Assembly (NCBI RefSeq): GCF_001263795.1
Contig: NZ_LHUR01000020.1
Coordinates: 1 to 48,553 of the forward strand
Length of the DNA stretch: 48,553 nt
Reading direction: 5' to 3'
From: Clostridium homopropionicum DSM 5847
Lineage (GTDB): Bacteria > Bacillota > Clostridia > Clostridiales > Clostridiaceae
Both the position numbers and the translations under genes were made by a program. Positions 9,301 to 17,200 of this stretch are shown here, in pieces (positions within the stretch are counted from its first letter, which is position 1; every line of letters starts with the position of its first letter). The notes below the pieces were generated by a model. The model was not told the DNA's origin and did not search any database. It saw only the letters and a list, made by a program, of their open reading frames with translations.

Positions 9301-9485
9301 TTTAAGCGCTGTAGAAAGCTCTTCTCTCCGCCCCGACCACTAGCATTTTTTTGCCACTGTAAAAGACGCTGTTCCTGCTTTTTTGAGATTTCCTTTTGAA
9401 AGTATTCTACCTTTCCGGCAAGTCTTTCATCTAAAAATGCAGCCTGAAATGCAATTTTATTCTTTTGTTCCTCTGTAAGTCTCAT
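6339..9485 (-). CDS. lanM: class II lanthipeptide synthetase LanM (CCG-type zinc site)
   Basis: The 1048-residue bifunctional enzyme dehydrates Ser/Thr and then cyclises with Cys thiols. The N-terminal DUF4135 domain keeps the dehydratase residues: GDAHNKG (about 271-277), VYKPRSL, GGNDFHAENL (D366, H368, N371) and DLE (D383, E385), with the spacing known from CylM, and RGTRVY. The LanC-like domain (about 690-1048) has GMGHGVAG and zinc ligands C917 (SLCGG), C965 and C966 (LCCGKLG). The third ligand is Cys where most LanC/LanM proteins have His; this CCG form is known from substrate-tolerant LanMs such as ProcM. It is last in the precursor operon. The start follows AAAGGATGATG. Confidence 0.95.
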   Translation of the reverse strand: MRLTEEQKNKIAFQAAFLDERLAGKVEYFQKEISKKQEQRLLQWQKNASGRGGEKSFLQRLKMEEISMEQALIAASDSDGRYLGKLPYYISTLDEMLESFPCVRNNIVGDKVIENEVLVSLMPFLKYAEKHLLEKLGDNAALFTEEALANMTSILENVLIQIFSQVWEERFRLFVLRQESMSFLMAMNAENASRYRGIFADHLLGGGWLEVFTEYPLLGRLMTVYLNYWLENMNALIMHFYQDKEQIAASFNNGVETGKIQSLKGNMGDAHNKGRSVILIGFSSGLSLVYKPRSLEVDVLFIRLIKKLYEEGFPYKLKAPNTISFDDHGWSEFITHIPLNSLEEAREYYKNIGASFALVYVLGGNDFHAENLITSGADPILIDLETIFSYQVTLFNEEIRELAQSLKTNGKVIGSVLSQGILPVWYPVSKDVWLDLGALTGEHHQSVPVMDGKKVPAKEYSCELLEGFKNTYKFFLKNREQFSKEWLETIFINKAQVRFLMRGTRVYALMLHKLTSPRFLKDGFLYSTEIERFAAPYFLGVKEEKSKYLWPIFLSERKAMEERDIPMFFGNVQETGIWDHNDGLLAEEFFESSAIERVLDRITSLSEKDMLLQTELIEESLYIRYRTTHRLEDSYSKEETFNPLTASSISKENLIEEAEALYNDFLLKAISENLENNIGLSYHHNLRNQVINIAPLNLYFYDGFLGISLFFSALYKITKKQEIKESALKGVFLLRESLKNKEYPLPVGRLPLGMGHGVAGIVQVLSLMEDYLEEPELLQDALFLLEKLTPEIIKNEDKVDWFNGIAGLLHASVNIYKRTKNSTALRIADLCGKELINRKATKLLHHGHMVKHVSIDKSFEKTTGLADQSGILYPLAKWLELSSNNEIETILKDGLNSEIELIHAVADQNNSVATSLCGGLSGMGIVQALLLGLPDYKERESSLETIKLVLSTLSNKSLELEDHLCCGKLGRVEFLLQASFATCNPSISDKALEILQNIINSKNEKGYYEILGKNKTMLWNPSFFQGISGIGYMMLRTARPEIIQSIFS

Positions 9486-9519
9486 AAATCATCATCCTTT
9501 ACAAATTAAATTTTGTATT

Positions 9520-10257
9520 TCAACCTCTCTCTATTTTTTTCTTATCTATCAACTCTTGAAAGCTATTACATTTGAAGTATGCATTATCTACCCAGAAATC
9601 ATATTCTCCAGGCTTATGGATACGATTTGAGTAAATCATTTTCTTCATTTGCTGAAAGGTTTCCTCAAGATTGATATTGGATTTCAAATTTTTTCTGCCA
9701 GAAATATAGTCAGAAAGTGTTTGGGCTGCTTTTTCAACTCTTCTATTTAATTCATCCTCATTTAAAAACTTTCCCTGCATAAAGACATGTGTACTATAAG
9801 CTCCAACAGGTTTAAGACCCAAGGGATACATTATTTTAATAAGGAAATTTAAAACCTCCATCTCCCCTGTAGATGCAGTGGTAGTAAGAGCTATTCCAGG
9901 TTTCCCTGCAAGAGGCATCAAGTGCAGCCAATAACTTAACCTGTCTATAACTGTTTTCATTTGTCCTGAAACCTGATGAGCATATACAGGGCTGCCTAAT
10001 ATTATAAAATCTGCATCCAATAGTTTTTGCTTTAATGTTGGCATTTCATCTAATTTATCTGTAGGACAAATGCATTTGCGAAAACAGAGACAACAACCTT
10101 GGCAGTAGTCTAGTTTGATGTTATTAGAGGTAAGGATTTCATATTCAAAAGGTACATCACTCAATTCACTGGCTTTTTCAAATATTTTATGAGCAAACTG
10201 AGCTGTACAGGAAATTTTCCCTTGATTACTGCCGATAAAGGCAAATGCTTTTTTCAT
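9520..10257 (-). CDS. iron-sulfur-flavoprotein-like NAD(P)H:FMN reductase, candidate dehydroamino acid reductase
   Basis: This 245-residue flavodoxin-fold protein has an N-terminal FMN phosphate loop (IGSNQGKISCTAQ, 8-20), LGSPVYAHQVSGQMKTVIDR (about 93-112) and a compact Cys cluster C52-x2-C55-x2-C58-x5-C64. That cluster matches iron-sulfur flavoproteins that bind a 4Fe-4S centre. It lies 34 bp before lanM with its own AAGGAGGAG site. Flavin-dependent reductases that convert dehydroalanine or dehydrobutyrine to D-Ala or D-Abu are known in other lanthipeptide clusters, so it may reduce LanM products. That role is inferred from context. A general flavin or quinone reductase is the alternative. 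Confidence 0.82.
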   Translation of the reverse strand: MKKAFAFIGSNQGKISCTAQFAHKIFEKASELSDVPFEYEILTSNNIKLDYCQGCCLCFRKCICPTDKLDEMPTLKQKLLDADFIILGSPVYAHQVSGQMKTVIDRLSYWLHLMPLAGKPGIALTTTASTGEMEVLNFLIKIMYPLGLKPVGAYSTHVFMQGKFLNEDELNRRVEKAAQTLSDYISGRKNLKSNINLEETFQQMKKMIYSNRIHKPGEYDFWVDNAYFKCNSFQELIDKKKIERG

Positions 10258-10287
10258 AAGCTCCTCCTTGTGGAAAATTTTACAACA

Positions 10288-10323
10288 GTTAAGCAGGATT
10301 ATTGGTAATAAATCCTGCTTAAC
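10288..10323 (-). promoter_or_regulatory. perfect 13-bp hairpin between the last precursor gene and the reductase gene
   Basis: GTTAAGCAGGATT (10288-10300) and AATCCTGCTTAAC (10311-10323) form a perfect stem with a ten-base loop. On the minus strand it is followed by CTGTTGTAAAATTTTCC, only weakly T-rich. It probably acts as a partial terminator or 3'-end stabiliser, so that precursor mRNA exceeds mRNA for the reductase and LanM. Confidence 0.6.
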
Positions 10324-10407
10324 CAGCTTTTATATACTATTTAAATAATTTTTCAAGATAATGATCTATTACTAAAATATTTTACATAAGATTTAATTTA
10401 AATCAGT

Positions 10408-10995
10408 TTATTTGATAATTTGAGGGTCATTTAAGGTTAGTGTTATCGGTTGAGGAAATTGTGGTGACATTATTGGTGGGTTAAAGGTTGTAATATATGG
10501 TGGTGGTGCAGTTATGGTAATTGTTATAGTGATTGGCAATTGTAGTGATATTGCTGAACTGAGGAATAAATTACCACCTGCAACCTGCTCTAAGTCTTCT
10601 TCAGAAAGCTCTACGGAGCTGTTCTGTGATGGTGACTTACCTTTCATAGCTTTATTAATTTCATTTAAGTCTTCAGATGTTATGGCAATGCCTGCTTCTC
10701 CTGCAATACGAATTATTTCTTCTACATCAGTTTGTGACATAACAAGCTCAGCAAAAGACTTGTTCTCAATTAATTTGCTGATGAACTGACCAACAGGGGT
10801 ATCTTTAGGAATATTCTTAAGGCTTTCTTCTCTAAGGGCTTCATTTACAGCATCAATATCCTCAACAGTTAATTGAATACCTTCAGCCTTTGCAGCTTCA
10901 ACAACTTCCTCACGAGTTTTCATAGCTGAAATTTTTTGTATAAAAGATCCATCCTCTTTAGCTTTAAGTAAAAATTGTTCTACTTGACTATTCAT
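10408..10995 (-). CDS. Nif11-leader RiPP precursor A1 (Cys-free core with alternating Ile-Thr)
   Basis: This 195-residue precursor has a 141-residue leader made of two Nif11-like repeats (about 5-54 and 68-117), then ELSEEDLEQVAGG with a double-Gly cleavage site. The predicted 54-residue core begins NLFLSSAISL. It contains 4 Ser, 8 Thr, 10 Pro and no Cys, and includes PITITITITAPPP, in which Thr occupies every second position. It is probably a substrate of the adjacent LanM and is probably cut by the C39 domain of the exporter. It follows an AAGGAGGG ribosome site and is last of five precursor genes. Confidence 0.9.
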   Translation of the reverse strand: MNSQVEQFLLKAKEDGSFIQKISAMKTREEVVEAAKAEGIQLTVEDIDAVNEALREESLKNIPKDTPVGQFISKLIENKSFAELVMSQTDVEEIIRIAGEAGIAITSEDLNEINKAMKGKSPSQNSSVELSEEDLEQVAGGNLFLSSAISLQLPITITITITAPPPYITTFNPPIMSPQFPQPITLTLNDPQIIK

Positions 10996-11063
10996 TATTG
11001 TACCCTCCTTGTATAGTTTATTTTTTTATTTGATCTAGTGAGTAAGCAATTGAAATTAGTATT

Positions 11064-11681
11064 TTAGCTATTAACTTGGGATATTACATTATCTATTGAC
11101 TTGGCTACTGAGGCAATAGCTGTAGCAAGTGTAGCTCCTACTGAGGCTGCAGTTGCCGCTGTTATTGCTGCAGAAGATACAGTTGCAGCTGACATTATAG
11201 AGAATGTAACTGCAGATGTTACAATTTCAGTAATGCTAGTGCCTAAAAAGCCACCTGCAACTTGTTCTAAGTCTTCTTCTGAAAGTTCACCATAGCTTGG
11301 TTGAACTGGTGCAGCACCTGACATGGTACCTATGATCTTGTTAATTTCACTTAGGTCTTCAGCTGTAATGTCAATGCCTGATTTTTTTGAAACGCGAAGA
11401 ACTTCCTCTACATCAGTTTGTGACATAACAAGTTCTGCAAAAGACTTGTCTTCAATCAATTTACTTATGAACTTACCAACAGGGGTATCTTTAGGAATAT
11501 TCTTAAGCCTTTCTTCTCTTAAGGCTTCATTTACTGTATCAATATCCTCAACAGATAATTCTATACCTTCAGCCTTTGCAGCCTCAACGATTTCTTTACG
11601 GGTTTTTAAAGCAGCAATCTTTTGTATAAAAGCAGGATTTTCTTTTGACTTAAGTATAAATTGTTCTACTGGATTACTCAT
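11064..11681 (-). CDS. Nif11-leader RiPP precursor A2 (Cys-free core)
   Basis: This 205-residue precursor has a 144-residue double-Nif11 leader ending in LSEEDLEQVAGG and a 61-residue core beginning FLGTSITEIV. The core has 11 Ser and 9 Thr, is rich in Ala and Val, and has no Cys. Its hydrophobic, alanine-rich middle (such as ITAATAASVGATLATAIASV) suggests a membrane-active helix unless modified. The frame stays open to 11759, but the ATG at 11681 follows GAGGAGG and gives MSNPVEQF, which matches the paralogues. Confidence 0.9.
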   Translation of the reverse strand: MSNPVEQFILKSKENPAFIQKIAALKTRKEIVEAAKAEGIELSVEDIDTVNEALREERLKNIPKDTPVGKFISKLIEDKSFAELVMSQTDVEEVLRVSKKSGIDITAEDLSEINKIIGTMSGAAPVQPSYGELSEEDLEQVAGGFLGTSITEIVTSAVTFSIMSAATVSSAAITAATAASVGATLATAIASVAKSIDNVISQVNS

Positions 11682-11768
11682 AGTAACTTCCTCCTCGTAA
11701 TATATAAATAAATTATCAGGAATAGGGTTGCTAGATAATTTATTATTGATTTTAATCAATTTGTTTAG

Positions 11769-12356
11769 TTATTTGCTATTATATGATACTAAGGTTGAGG
11801 TTAAGGTTGAAGCAGCACTAAAATCTACTGAAGCAGTTATTGACAATGAAGACAAAGCTGTAACTGATGTGATAGAGAAAGTAGCAGAAGGAACTATAGA
11901 TTCTGTTATACTATAATTTAAAAAACCACCTGCAACTTGTTCAAGGTCTTCTTCTGAAAGCTGACCGTAGCTTGGGTGTGTTGGTGAAGCTACGGACAAT
12001 GCAGCAATGGTTTTATTGACTTCGAAAAGGTCTTCTACTGTAATGGAAATTCCTACTTCATTTGCGATACGCAATACTTCCTCTATTTCAGTTTGTAGCA
12101 TTACTAGCTCAGCAAAATTTTTATTCTCAATCATTTTGCTTATAAATTTAATAGCTGGTGTCATCTTAGTAACAGTATTAAGGTTTTCTTTCCTAAGGGC
12201 TTCATTTATAGCATCAATATCTTCAACAGTCAATTGTATTCCCTCAGTTTTTGCAGCACAAATAACTTCTTCGCGAGTTTTCATCCTTGAAACTTTCTCA
12301 AGGAAGGCAGGATCCTCTTTTGATTTAGTTACAAATTGTTCTACTGGATCACTCAT
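11769..12356 (-). CDS. Nif11-leader RiPP precursor A3 (Cys-free core)
   Basis: This 195-residue precursor has a 144-residue double-Nif11 leader, QLSEEDLEQVAGG, and a 51-residue core beginning FLNYSITESI. The core has 14 Ser and 8 Thr (43% hydroxy residues) and no Cys; one Cys lies in the leader (VICAAK). Two starts are possible. The ATG at 12368 is one base after the stop of precursor A4 and may use stop-start coupling. The ATG at 12356 gives MSDPVEQF like the paralogues but has only a weak GGAA site. The second was chosen on homology. Confidence 0.87.
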   Translation of the reverse strand: MSDPVEQFVTKSKEDPAFLEKVSRMKTREEVICAAKTEGIQLTVEDIDAINEALRKENLNTVTKMTPAIKFISKMIENKNFAELVMLQTEIEEVLRIANEVGISITVEDLFEVNKTIAALSVASPTHPSYGQLSEEDLEQVAGGFLNYSITESIVPSATFSITSVTALSSLSITASVDFSAASTLTSTLVSYNSK

Positions 12357-12369
12357 GGTAATTTCCATG

Positions 12370-12972
12370 CTATTTTAGATTGTCTTCTAAAGTATTAACT
12401 ACAAAGTTAGTGATTGGATTTACAATTGGATCTACTACATGTTGAACAGACACCATGGTAACGGCTGATAATGATAGCATAGATACAGTTGCTGATGTTA
12501 TTGTATATGCCACAGACTTAGTTATAACGTTTGATATAGTACCACCTGCAACTTGTTCTAAGTCTTCTTCTGAAAGCTCACCGTAGTTTTGTTGTGCTGG
12601 AGCAACACCTGCTAGAGCAGCGATGGTTTTATTGGCCTCAGCTAGGTCTTCAGCTGTTAGTGAAATGCCTGATTCCTTAGCAATGCGGATTACCTCTTCT
12701 GATTCAGTTTGTGCCATGATTTTTTCAGCAAAAGACTTGTCTTCAATCATCTTATTGATGAACTGACCAGCTGGTGTATCCTTTAGAATACTCTTAAGGG
12801 TTTCCTGTTTAAGAGTTTCATTTACAGCATCTATATCCTCAACAGTCAATTGAATGTCTTCAGTCTTTGCTGCCTCAATAATCTCCTCACGAGTTTTCAT
12901 AGCTGCAATCTTCTGCATAAAAGCTGCGTCCTCTTTACATTTAAGTACAAATTTTTCTACAGGATTACTCAT
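12370..12972 (-). CDS. Nif11-leader RiPP precursor A4 (Cys-free core)
   Basis: This 200-residue precursor has a 144-residue double-Nif11 leader ending in LSEEDLEQVAGG and a 56-residue core beginning TISNVITKSV. The core has 7 Ser and 8 Thr and no Cys; a single Cys lies in the leader (LKCKED). Its C-terminal part (VVDPIVNPITNFVVNTLEDNLK region) is less Ser/Thr-rich than those of A2 and A3. The start follows AAGGGGG. Leaders of A1-A4 are very similar while cores differ, the usual pattern of tandem precursor duplication with core diversification. Confidence 0.9.
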   Translation of the reverse strand: MSNPVEKFVLKCKEDAAFMQKIAAMKTREEIIEAAKTEDIQLTVEDIDAVNETLKQETLKSILKDTPAGQFINKMIEDKSFAEKIMAQTESEEVIRIAKESGISLTAEDLAEANKTIAALAGVAPAQQNYGELSEEDLEQVAGGTISNVITKSVAYTITSATVSMLSLSAVTMVSVQHVVDPIVNPITNFVVNTLEDNLK

Positions 12973-13024
12973 AATAATTTCCCCCTTATAACTTATATTT
13001 ATATTATTTAAATTTTAAACATAA

Positions 13025-13282
13025 CTAATTATTTTTAGGATTATTGCAAACCATCAATATGCCATCGTATCCCTTATAACTGCAAAAACAGCAGTATTTG
13101 GATCTAGTCATTTCACCATCGAGACCATCTTTTGCAGTGAATTCATGACAGGTAGAGTAAGCAGAGATAACCCATTTACCACTCCAAGTTGCAACTCCAC
13201 CCAGGATATTATCCAGTATATCCTCAGATAGAGGACTATTTTCTTCCAGATGCAGTATTTTTTTTGGGGATTCCTCTGACAT
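13025..13282 (-). CDS. double-glycine leader peptide with Cys-containing core (precursor A5)
   Basis: This 85-residue peptide has a short leader, MSEESPKKILHLEEN then PLSEDILDNILGG, ending at G29. The leader is unlike Nif11 and resembles classical class II lanthipeptide or bacteriocin double-Gly leaders. The 56-residue core begins VATWSGKWVI and has five Cys (45, 64, 65, 67, 79) plus eight Ser/Thr. It is first in the operon, 52 bp ahead of A4, with a strong AGGAGG site. It could be a conventional lanthipeptide substrate, a disulfide bacteriocin or a signal peptide. No family was recognised. Confidence 0.78.
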   Translation of the reverse strand: MSEESPKKILHLEENSPLSEDILDNILGGVATWSGKWVISAYSTCHEFTAKDGLDGEMTRSKYCCFCSYKGYDGILMVCNNPKNN

Positions 13283-13336
13283 TTTAAATCCTCCTGATAC
13301 TTTTAATTATTACTAATTCATTATTTAATAAAACAA

Positions 13337-13385
13337 TAACATGATAATATTACAAATCTAAGGAGTTTTGTTACGGCAGTGTAAA
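13337..13385 (-). promoter_or_regulatory. 49-bp conserved element upstream of the precursor operon (copy B)
   Basis: Read on the minus strand it begins TTTACACTGCCGTAACAAAA and ends GATTTGTAATATT, two bases, then CATGTTA. It is 41/49 identical, without gaps, to 20403-20451 upstream of the export operon. It contains an imperfect dyad ACAAAAC-N6-GATTTGT. It ends 54 bp before the start of precursor A5, where an activator would be expected to bind. No good sigma-A promoter was seen downstream, which suits activator dependence. The adjacent OmpR-type regulator is the obvious candidate ligand (inference). Confidence 0.75.
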
Positions 13386-13445
13386 AATATAAAAAACAAA
13401 AAATGATGTAAAAATACAAGTTTTTCTTTGTTAAGACTTAATTTC

Positions 13446-13474
13446 TTGAAAATTCTTTAATTATAAAATATAAT
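13446..13474 (+). promoter_or_regulatory. sigma-A promoter of the response regulator gene
   Basis: TTGAAA (13446-13451), a 17-base spacer, then TATAAT (13469-13474). This near-consensus promoter would start transcription near 13481, about 33 bases before the TTG start codon. Confidence 0.8.
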
Positions 13475-13513
13475 TGTCATATAAAGTAAGTTTTTGAAAG
13501 GGGAGGTGTCCCA

Positions 13514-14215
13514 TTGGGAAAAACAATAATGATAGTTGATGATGATTCATCTGTAAGCAGATTGATAAAAGCTGCGTTAGAGGGTAATGGGTATAAGACC
13601 ATGGCTTTTGCTTCAGGAGAGGATGCTCTTGAGGAGCTTTCATTAAAACAGGTGGATGGTATCATATTAGACATTATCCTTCCAGGAATAGATGGACTTG
13701 AGGTTTTAAAAAAGATAAGAGCAAATTCTTGTTATAAAAAAATTCCTGTTATCATGTTGACAACTAAGAGTGGAGAAATTGAAACCGTATTGGGGCTTGA
13801 ATTAGGAGCAGATGATTATTTAAGCAAACCGGTAAGGTATCATGAATTGTTGACAAGAATGAAAAAGATATTTATGAAAATGGACATGCAACCTAAGACA
13901 GAGGAAAATTTCGTTGAAATTCATGGCATCAAAATTGATTTAGACTCTAGAGAAGCTTATTGTAACAATATATTTGTTCCAATGACATATATGGAATATG
14001 AGCTCTTGCAGCTTCTTGTTAGAAACCCAGGTAAAGTTTTTACTCGGGAACAGCTACTGGATTTATTATGGTCTGATAGCTTCTGCATAGAAACTCGTAC
14101 GGTGGATGTGCATATTAGAAGAATTAGACAAAAGCTGGAGGAAAGCGGAATAAACCCACATATAATTGAATCCGTTAGAAGTGTGGGATACCGCCTTTCT
14201 TCCAAAGCAATATAA
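13514..14215 (+). CDS. OmpR/PhoB-family response regulator
   Basis: The 233-residue regulator has an N-terminal receiver domain with the acidic pocket D9-D11, phospho-acceptor D53 (ILDIILPGIDG), T83 and K105. Residues ~135-232 form a winged-helix effector with TYMEYELLQLLVRNPGKVF, TVDVHIRRIRQKL and SVRSVGYRL. It starts at TTG six bases after GGGAGGTG. It is convergent with the giant hybrid kinase (5 bp between stop codons) and divergent from the precursor operon, so it probably receives phosphate from that kinase's HPt domain and controls the RiPP genes through the 49-bp elements (inference). Confidence 0.93.
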   Translation: MGKTIMIVDDDSSVSRLIKAALEGNGYKTMAFASGEDALEELSLKQVDGIILDIILPGIDGLEVLKKIRANSCYKKIPVIMLTTKSGEIETVLGLELGADDYLSKPVRYHELLTRMKKIFMKMDMQPKTEENFVEIHGIKIDLDSREAYCNNIFVPMTYMEYELLQLLVRNPGKVFTREQLLDLLWSDSFCIETRTVDVHIRRIRQKLEESGINPHIIESVRSVGYRLSSKAI

Positions 14216-14220
14216 GATTA

Positions 14221-17200
14221 CTAATATAATTTTTTAGACAATTGATTTTTAATGTTTTCAAGTTCATGGGAGAGAGGAACTATATTTTCAACTACTAAAG
14301 CATAAGATGAAATCAGATTTTCTAAGTTCTGATTTCTGGCGTAAGTTTCCATTTGCCTAAGTGTATCAACGAAGCTTTTGCATTGAAATATAGATACTGT
14401 ACTTGCAAACCTATGAATTTCTTTTTCAGCATCCGAGAAATTGGAATTCTCTATATGATTTTTTATTCTTTGAAGAGTTAGAGCATATCCTTGCAAGAAT
14501 TCATCAAGAATTTCACTCATTATATCTTCACCATAGAGGGATGCTTCCTCTAAAAATATATCTTTTTCAATCCATTGGCTTGTTGATGGATTCTTTATTG
14601 CTTTTTTTGTTTTTTTCAAAACAAAACTTTTTTTTGCTGACTTTAGGGTATAAATCAACTCTTTTTCATTCACTGGTTTTGAAAGATAATAGTCCATTCC
14701 AGATGAGAGCAGTTTTTCACGTTCACCAACAATGGCAGAAGCGGTAAGAGCTATAATAGGTATATGTGCTCCAGTTATATATTCATCTCTTCGAATTATT
14801 CTAGTAGTTTCTATACCGTCTAAATTTGGCATATTTTTATCCATCAGGATACAGTCAAATTTATGTAGCTTTAACTCTTCTAGAACTCCAATTCCATCTG
14901 AAACTATGGTAACTTCGCAGCTAAGATATTTTAAAATTGAATTGATATATTTGCGGCTAATTTCATCATCTTCAGCTACAAGGATACGATAACCTGTAAG
15001 TTTTTCAATTGACTGATATTCTTCTTCCCCTGAGCTTGTATCATGAACTACAATAGCTTCTGGTAATTTTAGATATACCTTGCAGGTAAAGGTGCTTCCT
15101 ATATCAAGTTTACTTTTTACTTTAATAGTGCCATTCATCATCTCTACAAGTTTCTTTGTAATTGAAAGCCCTAATCCTGTGCCACCAAATCTTCTGGCTG
15201 TACTGCTATCTGCTTGAGTAAAATCTTGAAAAATATAGTCCAATTTTTCTTCTGATATTCCAATTCCAGTGTCTCTTACAGTAATCTCTAAAACTCCAGT
15301 AGTATCTTCAATTTTTTCAGAAGACACCTCCATTTCTACTTTACCTTTTTCTGTAAATTTAATTGCGTTGCTGAGAAGGTTTATAATAATTTCCTTTATT
15401 CTTAGAGGATCTCCCTTTAAGAACTCAAGTGATCCCTCTTTCACAGAACAGGAAAGATTGATTCTCTTTTCCTTAGCTTTAAGAGCAAAGGCAGGCAGCA
15501 GCTCTTGAATCATATGGACTAAATTGAAATTCTGTTCTTCTAGATCAATTTTATTAGCTTGTATTTTTGAAAAATCAAGTATATCATTTATAATTGCAAG
15601 AAGAGATTGGGCAGAATGAATAATTGCATCTACACTCTCTTTTTGTTCACCGTCAAGTCTGCTCTTTTGAAGCATACTAGCCATACCAATTACTCCATTA
15701 AGAGGAGTACGCATCTCATGACTCATGTTAGCTAGAAAACTGTTTTTTGCACGGTCTGCATTTTCAAGTTTTTTATTTGCATTTTCTAGTTCATTATTTT
15801 TTAATTTAAGCTCCAGTGTTCTTTCATCTACCATTTTTTCAAGATTTTGATACAGCTTAGCGTTTTCTATGGAAATAGCTAACTGTGAAGCAAAAATTTT
15901 TAGTATCTTCATATGTTGCCTAGTAAAAACACCATTGATTAAATCATTCTCCAAGTAAAGGATTCCTACTAGATTACGTTTAGATTCTATAGGCATACAT
16001 AACAGTGAAAGAGACTCTTTTTCATTAGAAAGATTATCATCAGTAAAGTGCCTTATTTCTTCAGTATTGTTTAATATAATAGTTTCTCGCGTGTTAACCA
16101 CATAGTTTATAAGTTTTTCTAAAATTTCGCTATTTTCTTTTAAAGGAACGGCTTTTTTTAATTCTATACTGCTATCCATAACAGTTCCCTGAGCTTCAAC
16201 AAATAATTCTCCATTGGTTTCCATTATGAAAAATGCTTTCCTAGCTCCTGAGTTTTGTAAGACTATGCTTAGCATTTTTTTTAGAAGCTCTGACAGCACA
16301 ATTTCCTCAGATATAGCTTGGCTACCTCTTATTATTGTTTCTAGATCAAGGAACTGATGGGAATCAAAATTTTCGGTAGCTTTAAATTTATCTACATTTG
16401 TGTGTTGCTCCATGCCCATGAAGCTTCTTTTCAAGGTATATTGCAACTGTTTTGCCTTGGATGGACATCCCCATTTTGTATAACAAGCAATTCCAGCTTG
16501 TGCGTATTTTGAGGCATCATGGCTTCTTCCAAGGGAATACAGCATTTTTGCAGCAAGTTCATTTCCAAGTGCTTCCTCTTGAAGAAAACCATTTTTCCCT
16601 GCTGATTTAATGGACATATTAAAATACTGTATTGCCAGTTCGTAATTTCCATAAATGCGGGCTTCTTCAGCTTTTATAAGATAATACTTGTTTTCATTAT
16701 TTTCAGGTGCATCTTTATAGAAGCTTTTTACTTTCTTAAGAAAATATTTAGCTTTACCACTGTATAAACGTTTTTTTGTTTTTTCAGAAGATATGGACAT
16801 AAATTTAAGGTTAATAAGAGCACTATAGAAATTTAGTACAGGAATACAGAAGGTACCTATGGCTCCCTTAAGATTTACCTCAGCATTTTTCAAATTATTT
16901 ATTGCTTCTTCATATTGTCCGAATAGATAAGCAATTACCATTTTATTAAAATATATATTAAAGGTAACGGCCTTATCGTTTACCTCCTCATAAGCAAGCA
17001 ATTCAGCCTTCTCATCATAGTAATGCCCTTGTATTTCCCATGGAACCTTTGAGCCTTCCATTAAATTTTCAATTCCTTGTAGGTACATGAAGCATATAGA
17101 AATAGGTATTCTATTCCCGGTTATAAGCAAGTCTTCTTTATATTCTAGTGTGACTTTATAGATGGTGCTTAGCTCTAATCCGGCTAGGTACATATAGACA

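Noticed and set aside
10514-12378. Several long open frames on the plus strand opposite the precursor genes
   Set aside because: They lack ribosome sites, mirror the codon bias of the four paralogous precursor genes and have low-complexity translations. They are shadows of A1-A4.
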